Positions 10,266 through 20,196 are shown, counted from the stretch's first letter. The stretch is DNA of 64,000 nucleotides from Yersinia aleksiciae (GCF_001047675.1 NZ_CP011975.1:3140073-3204072); one strand, 5' to 3'. Notes: generated by a model from the sequence alone, not told the origin. Made by a program: numbers and translations.

Positions 10266-10343
10266 GGTTATCAAAGAAAAAAACGTTGCCATCTTTCCTT
10301 CTTTATCGCCAAATGATAGAAAATTATTCCATGGATAATGGTT

Positions 10344-10805
10344 ATGCTAGATAAAACAGACCGTAAGCTGCTCTGTATGTTGCAAAAAGATTGCACTCAA
10401 TCACTGCAAGTCTTGGCTGAGGCCGTCAATTTGACCTCCACGCCATGTTGGAAACGGCTAAAGCGCCTTGAGGATGAGGGGTTTATCCGTGGACGAGTCG
10501 CGTTGCTGGACAGTGAAAAGCTGGGCTTAGGACTGACGGCATTTGTGCTGATCAAAACGCAGCAGCATAATAGCGATTGGTATCAGGCATTCGTCGAATT
10601 CACCAAGAAAATGCCTGAGGTGCTGGCGTTCTATCGAATGGCGGGTGAATATGACTATCTGATGCAGGTAGAGGTTGCCGATATGAAAAGTTACGACAAT
10701 TTTTACAAACGCATGGTGAATGGCGTACCGGGGCTGATTGATGTGACATCGAGCTTTGCGATGGAAAAAATCAAATATACGACTATGTTACCTGTTCCTG
10801 AGTAA
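10344..10805 (+). CDS. decR: Lrp/AsnC-family regulator DecR (CyuR)
   Basis: A 153-residue Lrp/AsnC protein: an N-terminal helix-turn-helix (about residues 4-55, [13 protein letters not shown] then [11 protein letters not shown]) and a C-terminal RAM ligand-binding domain. Nearly every position follows E. coli DecR/YbaO, which activates a cysteine-degrading operon. The ATG at 10344 fits the E. coli N-terminus; an in-frame ATG at 10338 adds two residues, and neither has a strong Shine-Dalgarno. Position upstream of mdlAB is as in E. coli. The adjacent divergent cysteine enzyme is a likely target. Confidence 0.93.
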   Translation: MLDKTDRKLLCMLQKDCTQSLQVLAEAVNLTSTPCWKRLKRLEDEGFIRGRVALLDSEKLGLGLTAFVLIKTQQHNSDWYQAFVEFTKKMPEVLAFYRMAGEYDYLMQVEVADMKSYDNFYKRMVNGVPGLIDVTSSFAMEKIKYTTMLPVPE

Positions 10806-10920
10806 AAAAGTTTTTTTGAATAAAAAGCCATTTTAACGATGGTATCCTACTCCCTCATTGATTGCGTATAGCAAGAAGAATACCGATGCTATTCGGTGTC
10901 AGACCATGGAATAAAACTGC

Positions 10921-12687
10921 GTGAGATTGTTTGCACAATTAGGCTGGTATTTCCGCCGAGAGTGGCGTCGCTATGTGGGCGCGGTGTTGCTGCTGATCAT
11001 TATTGCCATCCTGCAATTATTGCCGCCAAAGCTGGTCGGGGTGATTGTGGATGGCATCAGTACAAAACAGATGTCAACCGACATGCTACTGGTGTGGATC
11101 GGGGTGATGTTGGTGACGGCAATCGTGGTCTATCTGCTGCGCTATGTCTGGCGCGTTTTACTCTTCGGTGCATCCTATCAATTGGCGGTGGAGTTGCGAT
11201 CGAACTTCTATCGCCAACTCAGCCGTCAGGCCCCCGGATTCTATTTACGTCACCGCACTGGTGATTTAATGGCGCGCGCCACCAATGATGTCGACCGCGT
11301 GGTTTTTGCCGCCGGTGAGGGCGTGTTGACGCTAGTGGATTCGCTGGTGATGGGTTGTGCAGTGCTGATTGTGATGAGCACCCAAATCAGCTGGCAATTA
11401 ACATTGCTGTCACTGCTACCGATGCCAGTGATGGCGATAGTGATCAAATATTATGGCGACCAATTGCACCAGCGTTTTAAATCGGCGCAGGGCGCATTTT
11501 CTAGCCTCAATAATCAGGCGCAAGAAAGTCTGACCAGCATCCGCATGATTAAAGCTTTTGGCCTGGAGGATAATCAATCACAGCAATTTGCGCAGGTTGC
11601 CGCTGAAGCGGGAGCGAAGAACATGTATGTCGCGCGTATTGATGCCCGTTTTGATCCGACAATTTATATTGCTATCGGTATTGCTAATTTATTAGCCATC
11701 GGCGGTGGTAGCTGGATGGTGGTCAATCACAGTATTACCTTGGGGCAGTTGACCAGCTTTGTGATGTATCTGGGATTAATGATCTGGCCGATGCTGGCGT
11801 TGGCGTGGATGTTCAATATCGTCGAACGCGGCAGTGCGGCCTATAGCCGTATCCGCAGTTTGTTGGAAGAAGCGCCTGTGGTGAAAGATGGCGAGATCGA
11901 ATTATCTAACGAGCGCGGCACATTAGCGGTAAATATTCGCCATTTCTATTATCCGGGGGCAGAACAGCCCGCATTACATGATGTTGCGCTGAAGTTAGCA
12001 CCGGGGCAGATGTTGGGGCTATGTGGGCCGACGGGGTCTGGTAAAAGCACCTTGCTGGCATTAATTCAGCGGCAATTTGATATTGATGATGGCGCTATCA
12101 GTTATCAGGGGCATGCGCTGTCGGATATTCGTTTGCATGACTGGCGCGGGCGCTTATCCGTGGTCAGTCAGACGCCATTCCTCTTCTCTGACACCGTGGC
12201 GGGCAATATCGCGCTAGGTAAACCCGATGCCACTCAGGAGCAGATTGAGCGGGCCGCTCGTTTAGCCAGTGTGCATGAAGATATTTTACGCCTTCCTCAG
12301 GGTTATGGCACTGAAGTGGGTGAGCGCGGCGTGATGCTGTCCGGCGGACAGAAACAGCGCATTTCTATTGCCAGAGCGCTGCTGCTGGAGACAGAAATTC
12401 TGATTCTTGATGATGCACTTTCTGCGGTTGATGGTCAGACCGAGCATGAAATCTTAAAAAACCTTCGCCTCTGGGGTGAACATCGTACTGTGATTATCAG
12501 CGCTCATCGCCTCTCCGCTTTGACGGAAGCCAGCGAAATTCTGGTGATGCAACATGGCGGTGTGATGCAGCGCGGCACACATAATTTATTGGTCAATCAA
12601 TCGGGTTGGTATCGCGAGATGTACCGCTATCAACAACTGGAAGCTGCATTAGATGATGGTGAGCCGGAGGCCAAAATCGATGAGTAA
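10921..12687 (+). CDS. mdlA: ABC exporter half-transporter MdlA
   Basis: A 588-residue half-transporter: an N-terminal six-helix ABC membrane domain (about 1-310) and an ATPase domain with Walker [10 protein letters not shown], signature LSGGQ and Walker [10 protein letters not shown]. Walker B has Asp where the catalytic Glu is usual (DDALS), as in E. coli MdlA, suggesting a degenerate site in a heterodimer with MdlB. Start is GTG at 10921 ([11 protein letters not shown]). Its last codons overlap mdlB by 8 bases, so the two are translationally coupled. Substrate unknown. Confidence 0.95.
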   Translation: MRLFAQLGWYFRREWRRYVGAVLLLIIIAILQLLPPKLVGVIVDGISTKQMSTDMLLVWIGVMLVTAIVVYLLRYVWRVLLFGASYQLAVELRSNFYRQLSRQAPGFYLRHRTGDLMARATNDVDRVVFAAGEGVLTLVDSLVMGCAVLIVMSTQISWQLTLLSLLPMPVMAIVIKYYGDQLHQRFKSAQGAFSSLNNQAQESLTSIRMIKAFGLEDNQSQQFAQVAAEAGAKNMYVARIDARFDPTIYIAIGIANLLAIGGGSWMVVNHSITLGQLTSFVMYLGLMIWPMLALAWMFNIVERGSAAYSRIRSLLEEAPVVKDGEIELSNERGTLAVNIRHFYYPGAEQPALHDVALKLAPGQMLGLCGPTGSGKSTLLALIQRQFDIDDGAISYQGHALSDIRLHDWRGRLSVVSQTPFLFSDTVAGNIALGKPDATQEQIERAARLASVHEDILRLPQGYGTEVGERGVMLSGGQKQRISIARALLLETEILILDDALSAVDGQTEHEILKNLRLWGEHRTVIISAHRLSALTEASEILVMQHGGVMQRGTHNLLVNQSGWYREMYRYQQLEAALDDGEPEAKIDE

Positions 12688-14458
12688 ACCTCAGCAACTT
12701 TGGCCAACACTAAAACGCCTGCTCTCCTATGGTTCTCCCTATCGAAAACCATTAGGGCTGGCGGTCTTGATGCTCTGGGTTGCCGCTGCCGCCGAAGTCA
12801 GTGGCCCACTGTTGATCAGCTATTTTATTGACCATGTGGTGGCGAAAGGCACCTTGCCGCTCGGTTTGGTGGGCGGGCTGGCATTGGCGTATCTGCTGCT
12901 GCAATTACTGGCCGCGTCGTTGCACTATTTTCAGGCATTGCTGTTTAACCGTGCAGCGGTCGGCGTGGTTCAACGATTGCGTATTGAAGTGATGGATGCC
13001 GCTTTGCGCCAGCCACTCAGTGCGTTTGATACCCAGCCGGTAGGGCAATTGATCTCCCGCGTAACCAATGACACTGAAGTCATCAAAGATTTATATGTGA
13101 TGGTGGTGTCTACGGTGCTAAAAAGTGCTGCATTAATCGGCGCGATGCTGGTGGCGATGTTCAGTTTGGATTGGCGCATGGCGCTGATCTCAATCTGTAT
13201 CTTCCCTGCGGTATTGGTGGTTATGGCGATTTATCAGCGCTATAGCACTCCGGTGGTACGGCGGGTTCGGGCTTATCTGGCCGACATCAACGACGGTTTT
13301 AATGAAGTGATCAATGGTATGGGCGTCATTCAGCAGTTTCGCCAGCAAGGGCGCTTCGGGGAACGGATGGAGTCAGCCAGCCGCGCGCATTATATGGCAC
13401 GGATGCAAACGTTGCGCTTGGAAGGTTTTCTGTTACGCCCGCTGCTGAGTCTGTTCTCTGCTATGGTGTTATGCGGTTTGTTGCTGCTTTTCGGTTTCAG
13501 TCCAGAAGGTTCCGTCGGAGTAGGGGTGCTGTATGCATTCATTAACTATCTGGGGCGCTTAAATGAGCCCTTGATTGAGCTGACATCCCAGCAATCGATC
13601 CTGCAACAAGCGGTGGTGGCAGGAGAGCGTATTTTCGATCTGATGGATCGCGCTCAGCAAGGCTATGGTACTGATGACCGCCCACTGACCAGTGGACGTA
13701 TTCAGGTGAAAAATGTCAGCTTTGCTTACCGTCACGATAAAATGGTGTTGCAAAATATCTCTCTTGATGTGCCGTCGCGTGGATTTATTGCCTTGGTCGG
13801 GCATACCGGCAGTGGCAAAAGCACGCTGGCTAATCTGCTGATGGGCTACTATCCGGTGCAGCAAGGGGAGATTTTACTTGATGGCCGACCGCTGTCAGCG
13901 CTATCCCATCAGACCTTGCGCCAAGGGGTGGCGATGGTGCAACAAGATCCGGTGGTATTGGCCGACTCTTTCTTTGCTAATGTGACCTTAGGCCGTGATA
14001 TCAGTGAGCAGCAAGTTTGGGAAGCGCTGGAAACCGTACAACTGGCACCATTAGTCCATGCATTGCCTGATGGGTTGCACAGTATGCTTGGGGAGCAGGG
14101 CAATACCTTGTCTGTCGGGCAGAAACAGCTGTTGGCGATGGCGCGGGTATTGGTACAAGCGCCGCAAATCCTGATTTTGGATGAAGCGACTGCCAATATT
14201 GACTCTGGCACTGAACAGTCGATTCAGCGGGCATTGCAGCTTATCCGCAAAAATACCACTTTGGTGGTGATTGCTCACCGCCTCTCAACCATTGTCGATG
14301 CGGATACCATCTTGGTGTTGCACCGTGGTGTGGCAGTTGAGCAAGGTAAGCATCAAGAGCTGCTTGCGGCCCACGGGCGCTATTATCAAATGTACCAGTT
14401 GCAATTGGTTAGTGAAGATTTAGCGGCCATTGACCAAGTGGAAACTGCGGTGAATTAA
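12680..14458 (+). CDS. mdlB: ABC exporter half-transporter MdlB
   Basis: A 592-residue partner of MdlA: membrane domain, then an ATPase with Walker [10 protein letters not shown], signature LSVGQ and Walker [10 protein letters not shown] with the catalytic Glu intact. The MdlA/MdlB pair therefore has one consensus and one degenerate catalytic Walker B, the usual pattern for a heterodimeric exporter. The ATG at 12680 (MSKPQQLW) overlaps the mdlA stop in ATGAGTAA. It is preferred over an in-frame start nine codons upstream because it matches the E. coli N-terminus. Confidence 0.95.
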   Translation: MSKPQQLWPTLKRLLSYGSPYRKPLGLAVLMLWVAAAAEVSGPLLISYFIDHVVAKGTLPLGLVGGLALAYLLLQLLAASLHYFQALLFNRAAVGVVQRLRIEVMDAALRQPLSAFDTQPVGQLISRVTNDTEVIKDLYVMVVSTVLKSAALIGAMLVAMFSLDWRMALISICIFPAVLVVMAIYQRYSTPVVRRVRAYLADINDGFNEVINGMGVIQQFRQQGRFGERMESASRAHYMARMQTLRLEGFLLRPLLSLFSAMVLCGLLLLFGFSPEGSVGVGVLYAFINYLGRLNEPLIELTSQQSILQQAVVAGERIFDLMDRAQQGYGTDDRPLTSGRIQVKNVSFAYRHDKMVLQNISLDVPSRGFIALVGHTGSGKSTLANLLMGYYPVQQGEILLDGRPLSALSHQTLRQGVAMVQQDPVVLADSFFANVTLGRDISEQQVWEALETVQLAPLVHALPDGLHSMLGEQGNTLSVGQKQLLAMARVLVQAPQILILDEATANIDSGTEQSIQRALQLIRKNTTLVVIAHRLSTIVDADTILVLHRGVAVEQGKHQELLAAHGRYYQMYQLQLVSEDLAAIDQVETAVN

Positions 14459-14468
14459 GGGGTAATCA

Positions 14469-14488
14469 GCGAGGCCAAGTGGCCTCGC
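14469..14488 (+). terminator. Hairpin after mdlB
   Basis: A perfect 8-bp stem (GCGAGGCC/GGCCTCGC) with an AAGT loop starts 10 bases after the mdlB stop. No T-tract follows, so termination efficiency is uncertain. Confidence 0.45.
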
Positions 14489-14574
14489 ATCACTTCCAGT
14501 GCTGCTTCCTCGTTCTATCCCTCCACCGAATAACCCCTCCATTGCACCGACAACTTGAACGAAGGTGGGCATAC

Positions 14575-14591
14575 CGCACCATAATCTTGCA
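14575..14591. promoter_or_regulatory. NtrC (GlnG) binding site 1 upstream of glnK
   Basis: CGCACCATAATCTTGCA fits the 17-bp NtrC dyad (GCAC at the left, TGC at the right). It lies 62 bases upstream of a second, better site and about 190 bases from the sigma54 promoter. Confidence 0.6.
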
Positions 14592-14636
14592 ACACCAAAG
14601 CCCATCAATGCGGAGGTGCACTTCTGTGACGCGCAT

Positions 14637-14653
14637 CGCACTAATTTGGTGCA
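14637..14653. promoter_or_regulatory. NtrC (GlnG) binding site 2 upstream of glnK
   Basis: CGCACTAATTTGGTGCA is close to the NtrC consensus dyad (GCAC-N7-GTGC). The centre is about 125 bases upstream of the sigma54 promoter, a normal enhancer distance. The intergenic space 14459-14844 thus holds the mdlB hairpin and the glnK control region; no credible gene lies in it. Confidence 0.8.
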
Positions 14654-14759
14654 CAAAAAACACTCAATGCTATCGGTTCAGCCCTGTAGGCACGGGCTTG
14701 GCTACCTCAACGGCCCTCTGCTCGCCATTTTTATACTAAATCTCCGCTATCTTTATTTA

Positions 14760-14775
14760 TGGCATAGCCTTTGCT
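14760..14775 (+). promoter_or_regulatory. Sigma54 promoter of glnK-amtB
   Basis: TGGCATAGCCTTTGCT matches the -24/-12 consensus (TGGCAC-N5-TTGCW), with GG at 14761-14762 and GC at 14773-14774 at the required spacing. It lies 70 bases before glnK. Confidence 0.85.
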
Positions 14776-14844
14776 TTATCTGTTTCGTGGAAGACAGGAT
14801 TTTGTGGCAGACATAAATTCGACCTAATTCGAGAAGGGGCAAAT

Positions 14845-15183
14845 ATGAAGCTGGTTACCGTGGTGATCAAACCATTTAAGCTGGAGGATGTGCGTGAAGC
14901 CTTGTCCTCTGTGGGTATTCAGGGGCTGACCGTAACCGAAGTAAAAGGATTTGGTCGCCAGAAAGGACACGCCGAACTCTATCGTGGAGCTGAATACAGC
15001 GTCAATTTCTTACCTAAAGTGAAAATTGATATCGCGATTGCCGATGATCAATTAGATGAAGTGATTGATGTGATCAGTAAGGCAGCCTATACCGGCAAAA
15101 TTGGTGATGGCAAAATTTTCGTTGCTGAATTGCAACGTGTTATTCGCATCCGTACCGGCGAAACAGACGAAGCAGCACTGTAA
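14845..15183 (+). CDS. glnK: Nitrogen regulatory protein P-II GlnK
   Basis: A 112-residue PII trimer subunit that binds ATP/ADP and 2-oxoglutarate and blocks the AmtB channel when nitrogen is plentiful. The T-loop has the uridylylated tyrosine at residue 51 in GHAELYRGAEY, and the C-terminal signature is TGKIGDGKIFV. The pairing with amtB and the sigma54/NtrC promoter identify it as GlnK rather than GlnB. GAGAAGGGGC precedes the ATG. Confidence 0.97.
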   Translation: MKLVTVVIKPFKLEDVREALSSVGIQGLTVTEVKGFGRQKGHAELYRGAEYSVNFLPKVKIDIAIADDQLDEVIDVISKAAYTGKIGDGKIFVAELQRVIRIRTGETDEAAL

Positions 15184-15219
15184 TTTGCAGGCTCAAATTT
15201 AGTGAATAGGGATGGGTTG

Positions 15220-16512
15220 ATGATGAAAAAACTTTTATCCGTGTTGGGCCTGAGTTCGGTAGCGATGCTGCCCTCTTTGGCAATGGCTGCTGTACCGGCC
15301 GTAGCTGACAAAGCTGATAATGCTTTTATGATGATTTGCACCGCGTTGGTGTTGTTTATGACCGTGCCCGGTATTGCCCTGTTCTACGGCGGCCTGCTGC
15401 GTTCCAAAAACGTATTATCAATGATGACTCAGGTCACCGTGACCTTTGCGCTTATCTGCGTTCTGTGGATTCTCTACGGTTATAGCCTGGCCTTCGGTAC
15501 GGGTAATGCCTTCTTCGGTAGCTTCGATATGGCAATGCTGAAAGGTATTGGCCTGACGAGCTTGAGTGGCACTTTCTACCAATACATCCATGTGGTGTTC
15601 CAGGCTTCATTCGCCTGTATCACTGTCGCACTGGTGGTGGGTTCATTCGCAGAACGTATACGTTTCTCGGCGGTATTAATCTTCGCTGTGCTGTGGTTCA
15701 CCTTCTCCTACCTGCCAATGGCGCACATGGTATGGGGCGGCGGCTTCCTGGCAATGGACGGCGCGCTGGACTTTGCGGGTGGTACCGTGGTGCATATTAA
15801 CGCCGCTATAGCAGGTTTAGTAGGTGCTTACTTACTGGGTAAACGTGCTGGCTTTGGCAAAGAAGCGTTCAAACCACACAACTTACCGATGGTATTTACC
15901 GGTACTGCGATTCTGTATATCGGCTGGTTTGGCTTCAACGCGGGTTCGGCCAGTGCCGCTAACGAAATTGCCGCACTTGCCTTCTTGAATACCGTGGTCG
16001 CAACAGCAGGTGCCATTCTTTCTTGGGTCTTTGCTGAGTGGATTTTACGTGGCAAACCTTCCTTACTGGGGGCGTGCTCCGGTTGTATCGCAGGTCTGGT
16101 TGCGATTACACCAGCGGCAGGTACAGTAGGTGTGGGCGGCGCATTGATTATCGGTCTGGTGGGTGGTGTGGCTGGCCTGTGGGGTGTGGTACTGCTGAAA
16201 AAATGGCTGCGAGTGGATGATACTTGTGACGTGTTCGGTGTCCACGGTGTGTGCGGGATTATCGGTTGTATCCTGACGGGCGTCTTCACCTCTGCTTCAC
16301 TGGGTGGCACAGGTTACGCGGCTGGCGTCACCATGGGCCATCAGGTTGGCGTACAGTTGTTCAGCGTCGGTGTGTGTTTGGTCTGGTCTGGTGTTGTGGC
16401 CTTCGTTGCCTTCAAAATTGCCGATCTGGTTGTCGGTCTGCGGGTACCAGAAGAGCAAGAACGCGAAGGTCTGGATGTTAACAGCCATGGCGAAAATGCT
16501 TACAACCAATAA
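15220..16512 (+). CDS. amtB: Ammonium channel AmtB
   Basis: A 430-residue trimeric ammonium channel of the inner membrane. It has a cleavable signal peptide (MMKKLLSVLG to AMA) and 11 transmembrane helices. The conserved twin histidines of the pore fall in TVVHINAA and VFGVHGVCG. It follows glnK by 36 bases in one transcript. The adjacent Met codons at 15220/15223 have AGGGATGGG upstream; an in-frame GTG at 15202 is less likely. The C-terminal tail GLDVNSHGENAYNQ, which GlnK contacts, is intact. Confidence 0.96.
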   Translation: MMKKLLSVLGLSSVAMLPSLAMAAVPAVADKADNAFMMICTALVLFMTVPGIALFYGGLLRSKNVLSMMTQVTVTFALICVLWILYGYSLAFGTGNAFFGSFDMAMLKGIGLTSLSGTFYQYIHVVFQASFACITVALVVGSFAERIRFSAVLIFAVLWFTFSYLPMAHMVWGGGFLAMDGALDFAGGTVVHINAAIAGLVGAYLLGKRAGFGKEAFKPHNLPMVFTGTAILYIGWFGFNAGSASAANEIAALAFLNTVVATAGAILSWVFAEWILRGKPSLLGACSGCIAGLVAITPAAGTVGVGGALIIGLVGGVAGLWGVVLLKKWLRVDDTCDVFGVHGVCGIIGCILTGVFTSASLGGTGYAAGVTMGHQVGVQLFSVGVCLVWSGVVAFVAFKIADLVVGLRVPEEQEREGLDVNSHGENAYNQ

Positions 16513-16603
16513 GTTAGCTTATCAATAAGCAAGATATGTAAGAAGTTCAGTGGCTCAAGACAGGTTGAGATGTTAGAAAACAAATAATAATGATGATAAG
16601 CAG

Positions 16604-16635
16604 CAGGGGCGATTTTTCTATCGCCCCTGTTTTAT
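16604..16635 (+). terminator. Intrinsic terminator of glnK-amtB
   Basis: A perfect 9-bp stem (CAGGGGCGA/TCGCCCCTG) with an 8-base loop is followed by TTTTATT. It stands between convergent amtB and tesB. Confidence 0.85.
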
Positions 16636-16666
16636 TGTGAGTATGGAGGTAAGGCTTGCAGTGGGA

Positions 16667-17527
16667 TCACCGATGTAAACGGATCACACCCTCCTGCACT
16701 GTCGAGGCAACTAACACGCCCTGTTGGTTGTAGATCTGCCCACGAACAAAGCCCCGCGCTCCTGAAGCTGACGTACTTTCTACGGCATACAGCAACCAGT
16801 CATCCAGACGGAATGGCCGGTGGAACCACATCGAATGATCTATCGTGGCAATTTGCACTCCCGGCTCAAGGAAGCCAATCCCGTGCGGCTGCAAGGCGGT
16901 TGGCAGGAAATTGAAGTCAGAAGCATAACCCAGTAAATATTGGTGAACCCGCAAGTCATCGGGTATTTCACCATTGGCGCGGAACCAGACATAGCGATTT
17001 GGTTCCTCTACCGAGCCTTGCAGTGGGTTGTGGAATTTCACTGGGCGCATTTCAATGGGTTGGTTGCCAATAAACTTCTCCCGCACTTTTTCGGGGATCA
17101 AATGGGCAAACTTACGGGCAATGTCAGTTTCTGACATCAAGCCATCCGGCGAGGGGACCTCTGGCATGGTGTTTTGGTGCTCAAATCCCTCCTCCTGACT
17201 CTGGAACGACGCCGTCATGTAGAAGATAGGTTTACCATTCTGAATGGCACTGATCCTGCGGGCGCTAAAACTGGTGCCATCACGTAGCGTTTCGACGTCA
17301 TAGATAATCGGTTTACTGCTATCCCCTGGGCGCAAAAAATAGCTGTGAAATGAGTGGACGATCCGATCTATGGGAACAGTTTGTTTCGCGGCATAGATAG
17401 CCTGGCCGACGACCTGCCCGCCAAATACCTGGCGCAAGCCAAGATCTTCACTTTGGCCACGAAAGATCCCTTCTTCAATTTTTTCCAGATGGAGTAGATC
17501 GAGCAGTTTTGCTAATGGCTGGCTCAT
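16667..17527 (-). CDS. tesB: Acyl-CoA thioesterase II
   Basis: A 286-residue double-hotdog thioesterase that hydrolyses medium- and long-chain acyl-CoAs. Recognisable segments are [14 protein letters not shown] near the N-terminus, [11 protein letters not shown], and the catalytic region [13 protein letters not shown] with the key Asp. The Met at 17527 ([12 protein letters not shown]) is used; an in-frame start nine codons upstream lacks family support. Length equals E. coli TesB. Confidence 0.96.
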   Translation of the reverse strand: MSQPLAKLLDLLHLEKIEEGIFRGQSEDLGLRQVFGGQVVGQAIYAAKQTVPIDRIVHSFHSYFLRPGDSSKPIIYDVETLRDGTSFSARRISAIQNGKPIFYMTASFQSQEEGFEHQNTMPEVPSPDGLMSETDIARKFAHLIPEKVREKFIGNQPIEMRPVKFHNPLQGSVEEPNRYVWFRANGEIPDDLRVHQYLLGYASDFNFLPTALQPHGIGFLEPGVQIATIDHSMWFHRPFRLDDWLLYAVESTSASGARGFVRGQIYNQQGVLVASTVQEGVIRLHR

Positions 17528-17783
17528 GTTGTGGCCCTTGATTGTTGAGTTCACCTACAGTGTGCTGAATCTGTTGGGGGGGCGTCAATATATTGCTGTG
17601 ACCTCTGTTGTGATAATGATCATCTTATAAGGAATCGTCTGATAAATGGCTGAATCTTGGGGTAAACGAAAAGTCTCAGCAGATTGTGCTATAATTAGCG
17701 AGCTAGGTGGTTGAAGCCACTTATTAAACGCGTGCCTATTCTATGAATAGTCAGCATCTTAATAATAAGAAGGAGTGCGACCT

Positions 17784-18329
17784 ATGAAACCTTGGCAATC
17801 AATGAAATTTTGGCGGGTAGCGGGTGGGGCAGTGTTAGTGGTCAGTCTGGCCGGGTGTGCTCACCAAGGCGCTGATGTGCCAGTCCCAGCCCCAGCAGGG
17901 GTGACAGCTGCAGCCGCACCTATTGCGCAGCCTGCGGTGCAAGGGACAGTGAACATCCGCGAGCGCATTGCGCTACCACCAGATGCCGTTGTTACGGTGA
18001 CGCTGTCGGATGCCTCACTGGCAGATGCACCATCACGGGTTATTGCTCAAAAAGCGATTCGCACCGAGGGTAAACAAGCACCATTTACCTTTGTTTTGCC
18101 GTTTAACCCATCAGATATCCAGCCAAATGCGCGTATTATCGTGAGTGCGGCTATCACCCATAACGGTCAGCTAATGTTTATTACTGATACCATTCAGGAA
18201 GTGATAAACCGTGGTGCCGGTACTCAGGCTAATTTGCTGTTGGTTCCTGTGACCTCTGTCGCGATAGAGACTGCACCGATGAAAACATCAGGTGCGGCGG
18301 CAATATCAGGTGCTGAGACCATACAGTAA
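17784..18329 (+). CDS. ybaY: YbaY-family glycoprotein/polysaccharide metabolism lipoprotein
   Basis: A 181-residue lipoprotein: signal peptide with the lipobox LAGC at about residues 22-25, a Pro/Ala-rich linker, and a YbaY/YscW-like domain (about 50-150) with ALPPDAVVTVTLSDASLADAP. That domain is shared with the type III secretion pilotin YscW family, but this chromosomal protein's role is unproven. The ATG at 17784 is used because AAGGAG stands 9 bases upstream; the in-frame GTG at 17775 overlaps that site. Confidence 0.88.
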   Translation: MKPWQSMKFWRVAGGAVLVVSLAGCAHQGADVPVPAPAGVTAAAAPIAQPAVQGTVNIRERIALPPDAVVTVTLSDASLADAPSRVIAQKAIRTEGKQAPFTFVLPFNPSDIQPNARIIVSAAITHNGQLMFITDTIQEVINRGAGTQANLLLVPVTSVAIETAPMKTSGAAAISGAETIQ

Positions 18330-18343
18330 CTGTCTTTCGAGCG

Positions 18344-18370
18344 GCCACAGCATAACCGCTATGCTGTGGC
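18344..18370. terminator. Hairpin between convergent ybaY and atl
   Basis: A perfect 11-bp stem (GCCACAGCATA/TATGCTGTGGC) with a 5-base loop lies 14 bases after ybaY. No T-tract is present on either side. Confidence 0.5.
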
Positions 18371-18377
18371 GCTTGCA

Positions 18378-18767
18378 TTAACGGTATTGCCAACGATACT
18401 GCTGTAAATCAATTATACCCGTGACATCTATTTCAATGCCTTCTGCTAATAACGCCTTTTTCTGTCTCAGATAATCATCACCAATTAATGATATTTCACC
18501 ATGGCGATTAATAACCCGATGCCAAGGTAATGCAGATCCTTCCGGTAAACGCTTCAGAACGCCACCGACTTGCCGTGCTGCTCGAGGGGAACCAATCAGC
18601 CGGGCAATATCACCATAAGTCGTGACCTGCCCGTAGGGGATGGCGGCCACAACCTGAAATACTCGCTGACGAAAACTGTCCATTATCGGTGGGCTATCAA
18701 GCTCATCCTGATATTCCGTCGTCGTAGGTTCATCCTGATTTTTGGGGTCGGCTCCTGATGATGTCAC
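18378..18767 (-). CDS. atl: Alkyltransferase-like protein Atl
   Basis: A 129-residue homologue of the O6-alkylguanine-DNA alkyltransferase DNA-binding domain. The active-site motif PCHRV is replaced by PWHRV, the hallmark of ATL proteins. They bind O6-alkylguanine and flag it for nucleotide excision repair rather than removing the alkyl group. The segment GSPRAARQVGGVLKRLPEG carries the arginine finger helix. The first 28 residues have no counterpart in E. coli YbaZ, and an internal Met at about 18683 (MDSFRQRVFQVV) is a plausible true start. Confidence 0.88.
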   Translation of the reverse strand: MTSSGADPKNQDEPTTTEYQDELDSPPIMDSFRQRVFQVVAAIPYGQVTTYGDIARLIGSPRAARQVGGVLKRLPEGSALPWHRVINRHGEISLIGDDYLRQKKALLAEGIEIDVTGIIDLQQYRWQYR

Positions 18768-18916
18768 GGCATCCTCTTACGTTTCGATTATTTGTATAGA
18801 GGATAGCGTCGCACGATATAAATAACATCGTCGATTATTTTTTTGCTCGGGGAAAATAGATTAAACGCTAACCTGAGTGCGAGTGTGCAATAAACCACCG
18901 GTTAGCTTGTGTAGCC

Positions 18917-18945
18917 TTGCTATTTGGCGGGGCATGTTCGATAAT
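18917..18945 (+). promoter_or_regulatory. Sigma70 promoter of ffs
   Basis: TTGCTA, a 17-base spacer and GATAAT are followed by a G/C-rich discriminator (GCCCACCGC), typical of stringently controlled stable-RNA promoters. Initiation about 7 bases on leaves a short 5' leader before mature 4.5S RNA, as in E. coli where RNase P removes it. Confidence 0.75.
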
Positions 18946-18983
18946 GCCCACCGCTCCAGAGTACAAGGAGCCGTTAACGTCAA

Positions 18984-19097
18984 TGGAGGTCCTGTTGGTT
19001 CTCCCGCAACACTAACTTGTGAACTCGGTCAGGTCCGGAAGGAAGCAGCCGCAGCAGGCGAGGTGTGTGCCGGGATGTAGCTGGCAGGGCCTCCACC
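18984..19097 (+). ncRNA. ffs: 4.5S RNA of the signal recognition particle
   Basis: About 114 bases match E. coli 4.5S RNA. The closing stem is GGAGGTCCTG with CAGGGCCTCC. The conserved Ffh-binding hairpin contains the GGAAG tetraloop in CAGGTCCGGAAGGAAGCAGC, and GTGCCGGGATGTAGCTGGCA forms the 3' side. It binds Ffh to form the SRP for cotranslational membrane targeting. Exact ends are inferred from the closing stem. Confidence 0.96.
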
Positions 19098-19576
19098 ATT
19101 TCTGATAGATAAATGTTTTATTACGTTGAGTTTGTCTGCTGATCCGAAGTCTCTTGCCTCCCGATAGTGTTCTGCTTTAAACCTTCCCATTCTATTTGTC
19201 AGACATTGCAAAACAGGCTGAGTATTGAACAGAATAATAAGATTTTTCTCATATCTCATTGGTCTGAACTTTCTATTTACGAATTCAATCTGACACAGGA
19301 TTAATAATGTCTTGAAACTATTAGCGGTCAGACAAAATTTTAATAAATAGAGTGCTAAATCATTTTTACTTAAACACTTCTACATAATCCTGATAAATCA
19401 CAGAATTTCACCTAAGCGTTGGTACGCAGTGTTACGGGATTAAAGTTTGCCTTCAATACCGTCGTTTTAGCTAAGAAATTTATCTCAAATTAACACACGT
19501 ACATATCACCAGGTGCATTGAAGCCGATAGCGGATATCGGCTCAACGTTGTTGTGCCTTAACCAGCGTTAAGCGGA
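19098..19576. other. Intergenic region between ffs and ymoA
   Basis: No credible gene is seen in these 479 bases. A perfect 8-bp hairpin (AGCCGATA at 19522-19529 with TATCGGCT at 19535-19542) lies 34 bases past the ymoA stop and may be its 3' structure; it lacks a T-tract. The rest is A/T-rich without recognisable motifs. Confidence 0.5.
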
Positions 19577-19780
19577 CTATTTCACATGCTGCCAAACTGT
19601 AGGTGGAATTTTATCATAAAGCTTATTCATTGTGAGTTCAGCCAGACGATGATCTGCGGCAGAGTAAAATAATTCCAGCTCATCATCGGAAAGCTCGTAC
19701 TTATTTTTTTCAATTACACGTTCTAGCGTATCAATAGTCGTACACTTTCTTAAACGCATCAGATAGTCAGTTTTTGTCAT
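19577..19780 (-). CDS. ymoA: Hha-family virulence modulator YmoA
   Basis: A 67-residue all-helical Hha/YmoA protein, start [13 protein letters not shown]. It has no DNA-binding domain of its own and works by joining H-NS/StpA to silence A/T-rich and horizontally acquired genes. In pathogenic Yersinia it represses the type III secretion activator LcrF and invasin at low temperature and is degraded by Lon/Clp. The Met at 19780 is the family start; a longer in-frame extension to 19906 is spurious. ymoB lies 47 bases upstream on the same strand, forming one operon. Confidence 0.97.
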   Translation of the reverse strand: MTKTDYLMRLRKCTTIDTLERVIEKNKYELSDDELELFYSAADHRLAELTMNKLYDKIPPTVWQHVK

Positions 19781-19827
19781 GGTGATTTTTCTTCTCGATA
19801 TACAAATTAATATAGGGAAACTATCCC

Positions 19828-20196
19828 TTAAGTTTTCATCAGGGTACAGATGTATTCTCCTGAGAAAAGTCTGAATAAACGCTCTTTGGTTTTTTGCCAG
19901 CGACACAATTCAGGATCATTGATCCCGTAACTACTAAACAGAGTATATGTATCGTCTAAATATTCTTCCACTAACTCTGAAAGGTCGCCGTCGTCCGGGT
20001 ATTTTATTTTAAAACTCATCACAAATGAAGCTATATGCTCGATCAAATCATTGAGTTGCAGATTGACGGCTGCTGTGGGGTCATTGACCCAACCATGATG
20101 GCTATCACCAAGCGTAGCAATACCTTCATCATACAAACTCTCACAGAGAAACTTCAGTTGGGCAATATCATGCCGCTTAGGCGAGTACTCATCCAT
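19828..20196 (-). CDS. ymoB: YmoB (TomB/YbaJ family) Hha partner
   Basis: A 122-residue protein matching the TomB/YbaJ family ([26 protein letters not shown]-terminal LFRLFSGEY). In E. coli, TomB counteracts Hha toxicity in an oxygen-dependent way through a conserved cysteine; candidate cysteines here are in LKFLCESL and PELCRWQ. It precedes ymoA in a two-gene operon. Regulation of biofilm and virulence with YmoA is inferred from the family. Confidence 0.93.
   Translation of the reverse strand: MDEYSPKRHDIAQLKFLCESLYDEGIATLGDSHHGWVNDPTAAVNLQLNDLIEHIASFVMSFKIKYPDDGDLSELVEEYLDDTYTLFSSYGINDPELCRWQKTKERLFRLFSGEYICTLMKT

Noticed and set aside
10896..11264. 122-codon ORF overlapping the mdlA start in another frame
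   Set aside because: It runs inside mdlA, which is clearly coding in its own frame with family homology throughout; the overlapping product has no recognisable features.
14479..14816. Two overlapping ORFs of 83-86 codons before glnK
   Set aside because: They cover the NtrC sites and sigma54 promoter, have no Shine-Dalgarno support and encode compositionally odd peptides; regulatory DNA explains the stretch better.
15828..16310. 160-codon ORF antisense to amtB
   Set aside because: Pro/Thr/Ala-rich shadow typical of the reverse frame of a membrane protein; no start signal.
19029..19259. 76-codon ORF on the minus strand over the ffs 3' end
   Set aside because: It overlaps 4.5S RNA, whose structure is conserved, and has no family character.
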